NCBI GenBank assembly: GCA_903918195.1
Contig: CAIXDS010000118.1
Span: 1-40,830 of the forward strand
DNA: 40,830 bases
Reading direction: 5' to 3'
Source: an uncultured Acetobacteraceae bacterium
Lineage (GTDB): Bacteria > Pseudomonadota > Alphaproteobacteria > Acetobacterales > Acetobacteraceae
The position numbers and the translations under genes are program-made. Under the pieces are notes generated by a model. That model had not been told where the DNA came from. It did not search any database and saw nothing but the letters and a program-made list of their open reading frames with translations. Below, in pieces: positions 9,992 through 18,284 of this stretch (position 1 is its first letter; every line of letters begins with the position of its first letter).

Positions 9992-9999
9992 CTGGTCGA

Positions 10000-11094
10000 A
10001 TGGACGATCTTTCACATATGCGCGCCGCCCTGGCCCTGGCACGCCGGGGCCTGGGGAATGCTTGGCCGAACCCCTCGGTTGGCTGCGTGGTGGTGCGCGA
10101 CGGGCGCGTCGCCGGCCGCGCCGTGACCGCGCCCGGCGGACGGCCGCATGCCGAGCCGCTCGCGCTCGCCATGGCCGGCCCGGCCGCGCGCGGCGCCACC
10201 GTGTATGTCACGCTGGAGCCATGCTGCCACACCGGTCGCTCCCCGCCCTGCACGGAGGCCTTGATCGCCGCCGGCGTGGCGCGTGTGCTGGTCGCCACGC
10301 GCGACCCTGACCCGCGGGTGGATGGCACCGGCATGGCCCGGCTGCGCGCCGCCGGCATCGTGGTGGAGGAGGGTTTGCTGGCAGCCGAGGCCGAGGAGGT
10401 GAATGCGGGCTTCTTCAGCCGGGTGCGGCGCGGGCGCCCGCTGGTCACGCTCAAGCTCGCCTCCACCCTCGACGGCCGCATCGCCACCCGCACCGGCGAG
10501 AGCCGCTGGATCACCGGCGAGCCGGCGCGGCGCATGGCGCACGCGCTGCGCGGCCGGCACGACGCGGTGATGGTGGGGGTGGGCACGGTGCTGGCCGACG
10601 ACCCCGACCTGACCTGCCGCATCCCCGGCTACGACCCGGTCGGCCCGGTGCGCGTGGTGGCCGACAGCCACCTGCGCACCCGGCTCACCAGCCGGCTGGT
10701 GGCGACCGCGGCGCAGGCGCCCACCTGGCTGATCGCCCGCAACGGCGCCGACCCCGAGCGTCGCCGCGCCCTGGAGTCCGCCGGGGTGAGCGTTATCATG
10801 GTGGCCGCCGGCACGCCCGGCGTGGATTTGGCCGCCGCCCTGGCGGTGCTGGCCGCGCGGGGTATCACCCGCGTGCTGGCGGAAGGCGGCGCCCAGCTGG
10901 CGGCCGCCCTGCTGCGCGCCGATCTGGTGGACCGCATCGCCTGGTTTCACGCGCCCACCGTCATGGGCGGCGATGGCTGGCCGGCGGCGCAGGCTTTCGG
11001 CATCGAGCGGCTCGCCGCCATGCCGCGCTTCGTCCGCGCCTCGGCGACCGGGCTGGGCGACGATATGCTGACAGAATTGAGGAGAGCGGCCTGA
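10000..11094 (+). CDS. ribD: Bifunctional riboflavin deaminase/reductase
   Basis: 364 aa. It catalyses steps 2 and 3 of riboflavin synthesis: deamination of diaminohydroxyphosphoribosylaminopyrimidine, then NADPH reduction of the ribose. The N-terminal cytidine-deaminase fold carries the zinc site in GGRPHAEPLALA (His-Ala-Glu) and EPCCHTGRSPPC (two Cys). From about residue 147 the reductase domain begins (LVTLKLASTLDGRIATRTGE, with RHDAVMVGVGTVLADDP and LAEGGAQLAAALL). Length is normal. The stop overlaps the ribE start (TGATG), so it is part of a tightly coupled rib operon. Confidence 0.96.
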   Translation: MDDLSHMRAALALARRGLGNAWPNPSVGCVVVRDGRVAGRAVTAPGGRPHAEPLALAMAGPAARGATVYVTLEPCCHTGRSPPCTEALIAAGVARVLVATRDPDPRVDGTGMARLRAAGIVVEEGLLAAEAEEVNAGFFSRVRRGRPLVTLKLASTLDGRIATRTGESRWITGEPARRMAHALRGRHDAVMVGVGTVLADDPDLTCRIPGYDPVGPVRVVADSHLRTRLTSRLVATAAQAPTWLIARNGADPERRRALESAGVSVIMVAAGTPGVDLAAALAVLAARGITRVLAEGGAQLAAALLRADLVDRIAWFHAPTVMGGDGWPAAQAFGIERLAAMPRFVRASATGLGDDMLTELRRAA

Positions 11095-11693
11095 TGTTCA
11101 CCGGCATCGTTACCGGCATTGGCACGGTGCGCGAGCTCACGCCGATCGGCGCCGGGGCCGACATGCGGCTGGTGCTCGCGACCCCCTGGAAGGACACCGA
11201 CAGCATCCCGCTCGGCGCCTCGATCGCCTGCTCGGGCTGCTGCCTGACCGCGATCGAGGTCGGTCCGGACTGGTTTTCCGTCAATGCCTCGGCCGAGACG
11301 CTGTCGAAAACGACGCTCGGAACCTGGGTGCCCGGCACGCGGCTGAACCTGGAGCGGCCGCTGCGCGTGGGCGACGAACTGGGCGGTCACATCGTCGCCG
11401 GACACGTGGACGGAGTGGGCGAGGTCGTCGCGGTGTCGCCCGAGCACGGCTCCAGCCGCTGGCTGTTCCGCGTGCCCGAGCCGCTGGCCCGGTTCATCGC
11501 CCCCAAGGGCAGTGTGGCCATCGACGGCGTGTCGCTGACCGTGAACGATGTGCAGGGGGCCAGCTTCGAGGTGAACATCATTCCGCACACCGCATCGGTG
11601 ACCACCTTCGCCGACCGCCGCGCGGGCGACGGCGTGAACATCGAGATTGACACCGTGGCGCGCTACGTCGCCCGACTCCAGGAATGGCGATGA
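11094..11693 (+). CDS. ribE: Riboflavin synthase, alpha chain
   Basis: 199 aa. It dismutates two 6,7-dimethyl-8-ribityllumazine molecules to riboflavin and the pyrimidinedione. The start MFTGIVTGIGTV is diagnostic. Two lumazine-binding barrels follow, each with a Gxxxxx-G(V/C)xLT signature: SIACSGCCLTAIEVG near 45 and VAIDGVSLTVNDVQG near 141; GGHIVAGHVDGVGEV opens the second. It sits between ribD and ribB(X), overlapping both by a few bases. Confidence 0.96.
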   Translation: MFTGIVTGIGTVRELTPIGAGADMRLVLATPWKDTDSIPLGASIACSGCCLTAIEVGPDWFSVNASAETLSKTTLGTWVPGTRLNLERPLRVGDELGGHIVAGHVDGVGEVVAVSPEHGSSRWLFRVPEPLARFIAPKGSVAIDGVSLTVNDVQGASFEVNIIPHTASVTTFADRRAGDGVNIEIDTVARYVARLQEWR

Positions 11694-12811
11694 CCGATTC
11701 CCTGCTGTCCCGCTCACTGTCCGAGTACCTCGCCTCGGCGGAGGATCTGATCGAGGAGGCCCGCAACGGCCACATGTTCATCCTGGTCGATGACGAGGAC
11801 CGGGAGAACGAGGGCGACCTGATCATTCCCGCCCAGTTCGCCACCCCCGACGCGGTGAACTTCATGGCCCGGCACGCCCGCGGGCTGATCTGCCTGGCGA
11901 TGACCGAGCACCGGGTGGAACAGCTTGGCCTGCCGCTGATGAGCCAGTCCAACAACACCCGCCACCAGACCGCCTTCACCGTGTCGATCGAGGCAAAGCA
12001 CGGCGTCACCACCGGCATTTCGGCGCATGACCGGGCGCACACCATCGCCGTCGCGATCAACCCCGATTGCGGCCGCGACGACATCGTCACGCCGGGCCAT
12101 GTGTTCCCGCTGGCGGCCCGCGAGGGCGGGGCGCTGGTGCGGGCCGGCCACACCGAGGCGGCGGTGGACATCGCCCGGCTGGCCGGACTCAATCCGTCCG
12201 GCGTGATCTGCGAGATCATGAACGACGACGGCACCATGGCGCGGCTGCCCGACCTGGCGGCCTTCGCCCAGCGCCATGCGCTGAAGCTCGGCACCATCGC
12301 CGACCTGATCCACCACCGCCGCCGCACCGAGCGGTTGGTCAAGCGGGTGGAGGAGGGGGTGCTGAGCGACGTCGCCGGCGGCGAGTGGAAGCTGTTCGTC
12401 TATGCCAACACGGTCGAGTATGCCGAGCACCTGGTGCTGGTGAAGGGCGACCTGTCCGGCCCCGAGCCGGTGCTGGTACGCATGCATGGCGTGAACCTGC
12501 TCAGCGACGTGCTCGGCGTGCAGGGCTCGGCGACCTTGCATGCCGCCATGCGGCAGATCGCCGTGGCCGGGCGGGGCGCGGTGGTGCTGATCCGCGAGAC
12601 GCGGCCGACCGTGCTGTCCGACCGGGTGCGCCGCCTGTCCGGTGCGGCCGAGCCGACCGGCCAGTTGCGCGATTACGGCATCGGTGCGCAGATCCTGCTC
12701 GACCTTGGGGTCAAGGATATGATCCTGCTGTCCAACACGCAGCGCACCATCATTGGCATCGAAGGCTACGGGTTGAACATCGTCGCCCGCCAGCCGGTGG
12801 ATGGGGTATGA
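11690..12811 (+). CDS. ribB: DHBP synthase with degenerate GTP cyclohydrolase II-like domain (RibBX type)
   Basis: 373 aa from the ATG at 11690, which overlaps the ribE stop as ATGA; an ATG at 11684 adds two residues. The N-terminal half is 3,4-dihydroxy-2-butanone 4-phosphate synthase: FILVDDEDRENEGDLI with the acidic metal/substrate loop, and TGISAHDRAHTI and GHVFPLAAREGG further on. The C-terminal half keeps the GTP cyclohydrolase II fold but lacks the three zinc cysteines of RibA (the GD-x-FGSLRCDCG region here reads GVNLLSDVLGVQG) and so should not open GTP. This matches the proteobacterial RibBX variant. A separate ribA must exist elsewhere in the genome. The enzyme makes the four-carbon unit used by RibH next door. 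Confidence 0.9.
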   Translation: MTDSLLSRSLSEYLASAEDLIEEARNGHMFILVDDEDRENEGDLIIPAQFATPDAVNFMARHARGLICLAMTEHRVEQLGLPLMSQSNNTRHQTAFTVSIEAKHGVTTGISAHDRAHTIAVAINPDCGRDDIVTPGHVFPLAAREGGALVRAGHTEAAVDIARLAGLNPSGVICEIMNDDGTMARLPDLAAFAQRHALKLGTIADLIHHRRRTERLVKRVEEGVLSDVAGGEWKLFVYANTVEYAEHLVLVKGDLSGPEPVLVRMHGVNLLSDVLGVQGSATLHAAMRQIAVAGRGAVVLIRETRPTVLSDRVRRLSGAAEPTGQLRDYGIGAQILLDLGVKDMILLSNTQRTIIGIEGYGLNIVARQPVDGV

Positions 12812-12833
12812 TTGTTATGTTTGAGGCGTGCCC

Positions 12834-13316
12834 ATGAGCACCGCCGACGCCCCGCTGCCAACCGCGCCGCACATCGACGGACCGCCGCCATATCTGCTGA
12901 TCGTGCGGGCACCGTACTACACCGAAATCGTGGACGGGTTGCGCGACGGGGCGGCGCGCATGCTGCGCGAGGCCGGTGCCCGTTTCGAGGTGCTGGATGT
13001 GGCCGGGGCGCTGGAACTGGCCGGCACGGTGCGGCTGGCCGCGCATGGCACCCGGCTGTTCGACGGCTATGTCGTGCTGGGCTGCGTGGTGCGCGGCCAG
13101 ACCGACCATTACGAGTATGTCTGCCGCGAGGCGATGGCGGGGCTCACCCAGGTGGTGCTGCAGTTCGGCCTGTGCCTGGGCAACGGGCTGCTGACGGTGG
13201 ACCAGGTGGAACAGGCCGTCGCGCGCTCGGCGCTGGACGGTCATAACAAGGGTGCCGAGGCGGCGGTCGCGGCGCTGCTGCAGATCCGCGCGGCGCGCTG
13301 GCTGGGAGTTGAGTAA
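12834..13316 (+). CDS. ribH: 6,7-dimethyl-8-ribityllumazine synthase
   Basis: 160 aa from the ATG at 12834, which has GAGGCG 7 nt upstream; a GTG at 12828 would add two residues. It condenses the RibD product with the RibB product. LGCVVRGQTDHYEYVCREA carries the catalytic His region, and GLCLGNGLLTVD and ALDGHNKGAEAA are family segments. Two points differ from the common form: the substrate-stacking Phe region reads RAPYYTEIV, and the usual GAxExP loop reads GALELAG, lacking the Pro. It shares a TAATG junction with nusB. RibH-NusB pairing is standard in bacteria. Confidence 0.9.
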   Translation: MSTADAPLPTAPHIDGPPPYLLIVRAPYYTEIVDGLRDGAARMLREAGARFEVLDVAGALELAGTVRLAAHGTRLFDGYVVLGCVVRGQTDHYEYVCREAMAGLTQVVLQFGLCLGNGLLTVDQVEQAVARSALDGHNKGAEAAVAALLQIRAARWLGVE

Positions 13317-13849
13317 TGGCCGATCGTCCACGACATCGCCAACCGCAGGGGGGGCAGCAGCCAGGGGGGCGTGTGCCGGGCCGCCCGCGCACCGGCTCAC
13401 GCGTGGCCGCCGTGCAGGCGTTGTTCCAGGCCGAGCAGGCGCAATCCAGCCCGGAGACGGTGATCGACGAGTTCGTCCACCATCGCCTGGGCGAACTGTC
13501 GGGACAAGGTGGCTTCGAGGATGGGCGGGTGGCCGATGTGCATGTGCCCCTGTTCGCCCAGATCGTCCGCGCGGCGACCGGTCAGCAGGACACGCTGGAC
13601 CCGATTCTGTCGGCGGCACTGACCGAGGACTGGCCATTGGCGCGACTCGACCCGGTGCTGCGCGCGCTGCTGCGGGCCGGTGCGGCCGAGCTGTGGATGC
13701 CGGACGGCCCGCCGGCGAAGGTGGTGATCAACGAGTACATGGACGTGGCACACGGCTTCTTCGACGGCGAGGAGCCACGCATGGCCAACGGTGTGCTCGA
13801 CCGGGTCGCCCGCCAGCTCCGCCCGGCGGAGTTCGCCGACGCGGGCTAG
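13316..13849 (+). CDS. nusB: Transcription antitermination factor NusB
   Basis: 177 aa. It binds boxA RNA with NusE (S10) to antiterminate rRNA operons. After a basic Gly/Pro/Gln-rich N-terminal extension (about 25 residues) comes the all-helical core: RVAAVQALFQAEQ, ETVIDEFVHHR, then WPLARLDPVLRALLRAGAAE and VVINEYMDVAHGFFDGEEPR. The extension makes it longer than typical NusB (about 140-160 aa). It is translationally coupled to ribH and followed by thiL after 3 bp. Confidence 0.94.
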   Translation: MADRPRHRQPQGGQQPGGRVPGRPRTGSRVAAVQALFQAEQAQSSPETVIDEFVHHRLGELSGQGGFEDGRVADVHVPLFAQIVRAATGQQDTLDPILSAALTEDWPLARLDPVLRALLRAGAAELWMPDGPPAKVVINEYMDVAHGFFDGEEPRMANGVLDRVARQLRPAEFADAG

Positions 13850-13852
13850 AAA

Positions 13853-14848
13853 TTGCGTCCGACCCTTCCCCTGCCGGCCGAGTTTTCGCTCATTGCGCGG
13901 CATTTTCGCCCGCTCGCCGGTCCTGGCGCCCTCGATCTCGGCGATGATGCCGCGGTGTTTGCGCCACCGCCCGGCCGCGAATTGGTGGTGGCCGCCGACG
14001 CCATCGTCGCCGGGGTGCATTTTCTGCCGGATGACCCGCCCGACCTGATCGCGAAAAAACTGCTGCGGACCAATCTGTCCGACCTCGCCGCCATGGGGGC
14101 GGTGCCACTCGGGTACCTGATGACCGTCTCGGTGCCGCGCAGCACGCCGGATACCTGGTTCGCCGGGTTCGCCGCCGGCTTGGCCGCCGACCAGGCCGAA
14201 TTCGGTGTTTTCCTTCTTGGCGGCGACACCACGTCAACCCCGGGGCCGATGAGCCTGTCGCTGACGATCCTTGGCCATGTGGCGCCCGGGGCCGCGCTGT
14301 GCCGCACCGGGGCGCGGGAGGGGGACGGGCTGTGGGTGAGCGGCACCGTTGGCGACGGTGCGCTCGGCCTGCTCGCCGCGCGCGGCGAGATTGCCGACCC
14401 GGATGGATACCTCGCCGACCGCTACCGGCTGCCACGTCCGCGGCTGGCGCTGGGGCAGGCGGTGGTTGGCATCGCCCATGCCGGCATGGATGTGTCCGAC
14501 GGGCTGGTGCAGGATTCGGGGCATCTCTGCCGCGCCGGCGGGGTCGGCTGCGTTATCGAGGCGGCTGGCGTGCCGTTGTCGCCGGCGGCGCGCGCGGCGG
14601 GACGGCTGACGCTGTGCCTGACCGGTGGCGACGACTACGAACTTCTTCTTGCCGTGCCGCCAGAAGCCGAACCAGCATTGACCGAAGCCGCCGCCCGGGT
14701 CGGAACGCCCGTGACCCGAATCGGCTCATTCCAGGCCGGGCCGCCGCAGGTGACGGTTTGCGCGGCCGACGGAACGCCCATTCCCATTGCCGTGGGGGGA
14801 TGGAGCCATTTCGACGGCCAGGGCTCTGCCGTGGACCCCGTTCCATAA
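13853..14848 (+). CDS. thiL: Thiamine-monophosphate kinase
   Basis: 331 aa. It phosphorylates thiamine monophosphate to the cofactor thiamine diphosphate with ATP. The PurM-like fold shows EFSLIARHFRPLAG at the N-terminus, LDLGDDAAVF (metal/ATP Asp pair), LLRTNLSDLAAMGAVPLGYL, LLGGDTTSTPGPMSLSLTIL, and GMDVSDGLVQDSGHLC in the C-terminal half. Translation probably starts at a TTG at 13853, 3 bp after the nusB stop; no ATG or GTG lies before the conserved EFSLIARHF. Convergent with bamE, 12 bp apart, without an obvious terminator hairpin. Confidence 0.94.
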   Translation: MRPTLPLPAEFSLIARHFRPLAGPGALDLGDDAAVFAPPPGRELVVAADAIVAGVHFLPDDPPDLIAKKLLRTNLSDLAAMGAVPLGYLMTVSVPRSTPDTWFAGFAAGLAADQAEFGVFLLGGDTTSTPGPMSLSLTILGHVAPGAALCRTGAREGDGLWVSGTVGDGALGLLAARGEIADPDGYLADRYRLPRPRLALGQAVVGIAHAGMDVSDGLVQDSGHLCRAGGVGCVIEAAGVPLSPAARAAGRLTLCLTGGDDYELLLAVPPEAEPALTEAAARVGTPVTRIGSFQAGPPQVTVCAADGTPIPIAVGGWSHFDGQGSAVDPVP

Positions 14849-14860
14849 CGGAGCGGGTCG

Positions 14861-15376
14861 CTAATTGCTTCGGTTGTTCGATCCGACGCCGTGACCGCCG
14901 CTGGTGTCCACCGGGCTGAACCGGCCGACATTGCCGAGCAGCTGCTGCATGAACGACGCGTCATTGCCCGGCGCCGGCGTGGCGCGCGACACCACGGACA
15001 CCGGCACCGAATCGCTCTGCGACTTGCGGTCAATGCCGCGCAGCACGCCCTGCTGATCGAAGGTCAACACCACCACCTGCTGGTCCAGCACCTCGTTGGT
15101 GGCGGCGATAACCGGCTTGGTGACCAGGCCGATATAGATCCAGGTGTTGTCGTCGAAGGTCGCCCTGGCGGTGGGGGTGCCGATCAGCGCGGTGACGTCG
15201 GCACGGGTGGAGGTGCCGGGAACGAGCTGCGTCAGAAGCGCCTCGTCCACCTTGTTGCCGCGCACCTGGGGCGGGAAGGTCATGAATGCGGGCAGGCCGC
15301 ACCCGCCCAGCGCGGCCGAGGCCAGCAGGGCGGCGAACAGGCGGGCAGCGAGCAGGCGGGTGGGCAGCTTGGACAA
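14861..15376 (-). CDS. bamE: BamE/SmpA-type outer-membrane assembly lipoprotein
   Basis: 171 aa. A small lipoprotein of the Bam complex that inserts beta-barrel proteins into the outer membrane. The signal peptide ends in a lipobox (LLASAALGGC). The BamE fold follows: RGNKVDEALLTQLVPGTSTR, DVTALIGTPTARATFDDNTW and YIGLVTKPV, with VVLTFDQQGVLRGID. The best start is a TTG at 15376-15374, which has a perfect AGGAGG (15388-15393) 11 nt upstream. The frame stays open to 15442, but that part only translates a 15-bp tandem repeat. The C-terminal 40 residues are Ser/Gly-rich and not conserved. It is transcribed divergently from ubcC. Confidence 0.88.
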   Translation of the reverse strand: MSKLPTRLLAARLFAALLASAALGGCGLPAFMTFPPQVRGNKVDEALLTQLVPGTSTRADVTALIGTPTARATFDDNTWIYIGLVTKPVIAATNEVLDQQVVVLTFDQQGVLRGIDRKSQSDSVPVSVVSRATPAPGNDASFMQQLLGNVGRFSPVDTSGGHGVGSNNRSN

Positions 15377-15394
15377 AACGGGGTCGTCCTCCTG

Positions 15395-15427
15395 AGTGCC
15401 GGGCTCCTGGGTGCCGGGCTCCTGGGT
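15395..15427. repeat. Short tandem repeat in bamE leader (15-bp unit)
   Basis: Two perfect copies of GTGCCGGGCTCCTGG sit next to a third, degenerate copy at the AGGAGG itself (minus strand unit CCAGGAGCCCGGCAC). Each unit supplies another AGGAG on the minus strand just upstream of the true bamE ribosome-binding site, so the leader carries three Shine-Dalgarno-like cores in tandem. Confidence 0.6.
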
Positions 15428-15578
15428 AACGCACACGGGCACTGGCGCACATGCGCGACACCGCGTTGACCGGCGCGACGGCGGCGTTAGGTGTATCGGG
15501 TGTCACGGCGGCCCGGAAGTGTCAATCGATCCTGAGTCCAGGATCGGCGTGCGGGACCGATCGGAGGAGGAGTGGTTG

Positions 15579-16136
15579 ATGGGTTTGTTCAGGGGCGTGT
15601 TGGGGTTCTGGCGTGGCAATCCCCATGAGCGGACCGGCTATGTTCTCTACACGGCCGCGGTCGCGGCGGCCCGCGATCCGTACTTGTACGCAGCCGTTGG
15701 CGTGCCGGACACCCTGGACGGACGGTTCGACCTGGTGGGGCTGTACACCTTCCTGGTGATCCGCCGCCTGCAGGCGCAGCCGAGGCCCGGCGCCGAGCTG
15801 GCTCAGGCGGTGTTCGACGCCATGTTCAATGACATGGACGTGAACCTGCGCGAGATGGGGGTCGGCGATCTCTCGGTCGGCAAGAAGGTGAAGGTGATGT
15901 GGGAGGCGTTCCACGGCCGTGCCACCGCCTATGCCGCCGCGCTGGATGCCGGCGATGCCGGGGCCCTGGAAACGGCGCTGGCGCGCAACGTCTGGCGCGG
16001 CGCCGGGGCGGGCGCCGGCCCGGCGCTGCTCGCCGCCATCGTGCGGGCGCAGGACAGGCACCTCGCCGGTCAGCCGCTCATCGACGGCCAGGTTGCCTTC
16101 CTGCCGGCTGAAGCGGCCGCGGCGGCGCGGCCGTGA
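15579..16136 (+). CDS. Ubiquinol-cytochrome c chaperone family protein (CBP3-like)
   Basis: 185 aa. The family assists assembly of cytochrome b in the respiratory bc1 complex. The start MGLFRGVLGFW is preceded by GGAGGAGG. The conserved core has YAAVGVPDTLDGRFDLVGLY, FLVIRRLQ, then LAQAVFDAMFNDMDVNLREM and GVGDLSVGKKVKVM, followed by AFHGRATAYAAAL. The length fits alphaproteobacterial members. It implies a bc1-type respiratory chain. Its stop overlaps the yceD GTG (GTGA). Confidence 0.9.
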   Translation: MGLFRGVLGFWRGNPHERTGYVLYTAAVAAARDPYLYAAVGVPDTLDGRFDLVGLYTFLVIRRLQAQPRPGAELAQAVFDAMFNDMDVNLREMGVGDLSVGKKVKVMWEAFHGRATAYAAALDAGDAGALETALARNVWRGAGAGAGPALLAAIVRAQDRHLAGQPLIDGQVAFLPAEAAAAARP

Positions 16137-16642
16137 GCCCCGAACTGCCCCGCCCTGAACTTTATCGGCCCGTGGCGGTGGACCGCGTCGGCCCGGACGG
16201 GCTGACGGTCGAGGTGCGGGCCGACGATACGGAGTGCCGTGCGCTGGCGGCGCGCATGGCCATCCCGGCGGTGGCGGAATTCGTCTGCCGGTTCAGCCTG
16301 TCTGCCGCCCCCGGCGGGGTGGTGCTGGCGCAAGGCCACCTGCGGGCGCGGGTGATGCGGATCTGCGTGCTGACGTTGGACGCGTTCGAGACCGTGACCG
16401 AGGAGCGGTTCCGGCTGCGCTGCGTGCCCGCCGGCCGCGAATCAGACGACGATGACCCTGAATCGGATGACGAAATCGCCTATCAGGGCGGTGCGATCGA
16501 CCTCGGCGAGGTCGCTGCCGAGCAACTGGCGCTGGCGCTCGACCCCTATCCGCGCAAGCCGGACGCCGCGCTGCCCGCCACGGTCGAATCGCCGGCGGAT
16601 TCACCGTTCGCCGCCCTGGCACGGCGGCAACCGCGTCACTAG
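16133..16642 (+). CDS. DUF177 (YceD-like) protein
   Basis: 169 aa with a GTG start overlapping the previous stop. YceD-family proteins almost always precede rpmF and have been linked to 23S rRNA processing or L32 expression; the mechanism is not settled. Visible features: RARVMRICVLTLDAFETVTE, where the Cys sits in the conserved C-(V)-R/L-x-LxxF segment, and an acidic stretch (SDDDDPESDDE) before DLGEVAAEQLALALDPYPRK, the conserved C-terminal block. It is followed by 162 bp and rpmF. Confidence 0.9.
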   Translation: MSPELPRPELYRPVAVDRVGPDGLTVEVRADDTECRALAARMAIPAVAEFVCRFSLSAAPGGVVLAQGHLRARVMRICVLTLDAFETVTEERFRLRCVPAGRESDDDDPESDDEIAYQGGAIDLGEVAAEQLALALDPYPRKPDAALPATVESPADSPFAALARRQPRH

Positions 16643-16666
16643 GATGGGTCCCATGCATGCGGCTGC

Positions 16667-16695
16667 TTGCAGGGGGGGGTGCCCTCTGCTAGACG
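16667..16695 (+). promoter_or_regulatory. Candidate promoter for rpmF-plsX-fabH
   Basis: A -35-like TTGCAG (16667-16672) and a -10-like TAGACG (16690-16695) are spaced by 17 bp and followed by about 110 bp of leader before rpmF. A second TTGACA at 16711-16716 has no matching -10 box at 16-18 bp. The match is moderate and rests on consensus alone. Confidence 0.35.
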
Positions 16696-16804
16696 GCGCG
16701 CCTCGCGCTATTGACATACTTGTGACCGCCTCCCGACGGCCCCCGCGGCGATCCGCCGCGCAAGCCACCCTGGAGCATCACGCAGACCGGAGGGGCATCG
16801 TCCC

Positions 16805-17008
16805 ATGGCTGTTCCCAAGCGAAAGACGTCGCCGTCGCGTCGCGGCATGCGCCGCAGCCACGAGGCCCTGCCGATCGAGGCGCACGCTGAGTGCCCCAAC
16901 TGCGGCGAGCTGAAGCGCCCACACCATGTGTGCAGCCATTGCGGCCATTACGACGGGCGCGAAGTGGTGGCCGCGGGGAAGGCCTTGAAGGCTGCCGTCC
17001 GGGCCTGA
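16805..17008 (+). CDS. rpmF: 50S ribosomal protein L32
   Basis: 67 aa. [20 protein letters not shown] is the invariant L32 N-terminus. Zinc-finger cysteines are present as [18 protein letters not shown], so this is the C+ (zinc-binding) form. The SD-like GGAGGGG lies 9-15 nt upstream of the ATG. The position between yceD and plsX is standard. Confidence 0.97.
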   Translation: MAVPKRKTSPSRRGMRRSHEALPIEAHAECPNCGELKRPHHVCSHCGHYDGREVVAAGKALKAAVRA

Positions 17009-17114
17009 TCGGGCGTGGTCCGGTGCGGAGGGTGTCCATGACGAAACACCGCTTCCCGGCGTCCGCATGCCCATGTGCATCGCGCCGGGAGGGATCGGGC
17101 ACGGGGGCCAGGCG

Positions 17115-18284
17115 ATGACCGAGCCGGGCAGCACGACCTCGTTTACATCGGCCCCGTTTACATTGGCCGTGGACGCGATGGGCGGTGACCAGGCGCCCGC
17201 GATTGTGGTGCAGGGCATCGATATTGCCGCCGAACGGCACCCCAACGCGCGCTTCCTGCTGGTCGGCGACGAGGCAAAGCTGGCGCCGTTGCTGCAGCAG
17301 TACCCGGCTGCCGCTGCGGTGTGCACGGTACGCCACGCGCCCGACAAGATCGCCAGCGATCTCAAGCCCACCGCGGCGCTGCGCCTGCGCAACGCCTCCA
17401 TGCGGGTGGCGATCGACGCGGTCGCCAAAGGCGAGGCTGCCGGCGTGGTTTCGGCCGGCAATACCGGCGCGCTGCTGGCGTTGGCCAAGATCGTCATCAA
17501 AACCATGCCCGGCATCGACCGCCCCGCCATGGCGGCGATTGCCCCTTCGGTGCGCGGCGACGTGGTGATGCTGGATCTCGGCGCCAACGTGGCCTGCGAT
17601 ACCCGAAATCTGGTCGAGTTCGCCGTGATGGGCGACGTGTTTGCCCGCACCGTGCTGGGCCTGACCGCTCCCACGATCGGCCTGCTGAACGTCGGCTCCG
17701 AGGAGCTGAAGGGCGATGACCGCATCCGCGCCGCCGCCGATGTGTTGCGCGAGACCCATATCGCACCGCAGTTCTACGGCTTCGTCGAAGGCCACGACAT
17801 CGCCGCCGGCACCACCGACATCATCGTCACCGACGGGTTCACCGGCAACGTCGCCCTGAAGACCACCGAAGGCACCGCCAAGCTGGTGCTGCAACTGCTG
17901 CGCCAGGCCTTCACCGCCTCGCTGACCGCCAAGCTGGGCTATCTGCTGGCCCGTTCCGAGTTGGAGCGGCTGCGCGAGCTGGTGGACCCAAGGCGCTACA
18001 ACGGCGCCGTCATGGTGGGGCTGAACGGGGTGGTGGTGAAATCGCACGGCGGTACCGATGGCCCCGGCTTCGCCCATGCGATGGACGTGGCCATGGACAT
18101 GGTCGTGCATCATTTCAACGACCGCATCCGCGAGGGGCTCGGCCGCATCGGTCCGCAACTCCCTGGGGCACCGCGGCAGAACAGCCAGGCCCGCAACGGG
18201 ACGGCGGAATCGGAACCCACGAATGGACCAGCAGGCAGCCCAGCGGGCAGCAACGACGGGCAGCGCATCGCGGCTGCCCGCTGA
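17115..18284 (+). CDS. plsX: Phosphate acyltransferase PlsX
   Basis: 389 aa. It converts acyl-ACP to acyl-phosphate for phospholipid synthesis by PlsY. Conserved segments: LAVDAMGGDQAPAIVVQGI, then VVSAGNTGALLALAKIVI, VMLDLGANVACDTRNLV, LNVGSEELKGDDRI, IIVTDGFTGNVALKTTEGTA, GVVVKSHGGTDGPGF and FAHAMDVAMDMVVHH. The ATG at 17115 precedes the conserved core by about 18 residues. The last 40 or so residues form a low-complexity polar tail beyond the usual end. Its coding region overlaps the annotated fabH start by 62 bp. Confidence 0.96.
   Translation: MTEPGSTTSFTSAPFTLAVDAMGGDQAPAIVVQGIDIAAERHPNARFLLVGDEAKLAPLLQQYPAAAAVCTVRHAPDKIASDLKPTAALRLRNASMRVAIDAVAKGEAAGVVSAGNTGALLALAKIVIKTMPGIDRPAMAAIAPSVRGDVVMLDLGANVACDTRNLVEFAVMGDVFARTVLGLTAPTIGLLNVGSEELKGDDRIRAAADVLRETHIAPQFYGFVEGHDIAAGTTDIIVTDGFTGNVALKTTEGTAKLVLQLLRQAFTASLTAKLGYLLARSELERLRELVDPRRYNGAVMVGLNGVVVKSHGGTDGPGFAHAMDVAMDMVVHHFNDRIREGLGRIGPQLPGAPRQNSQARNGTAESEPTNGPAGSPAGSNDGQRIAAAR

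Noticed and set aside
16711..16716. Consensus TTGACA upstream of rpmF as a -35 box
   Set aside because: No acceptable -10 hexamer at 16-18 bp; the pair at 16667/16690 fits better.
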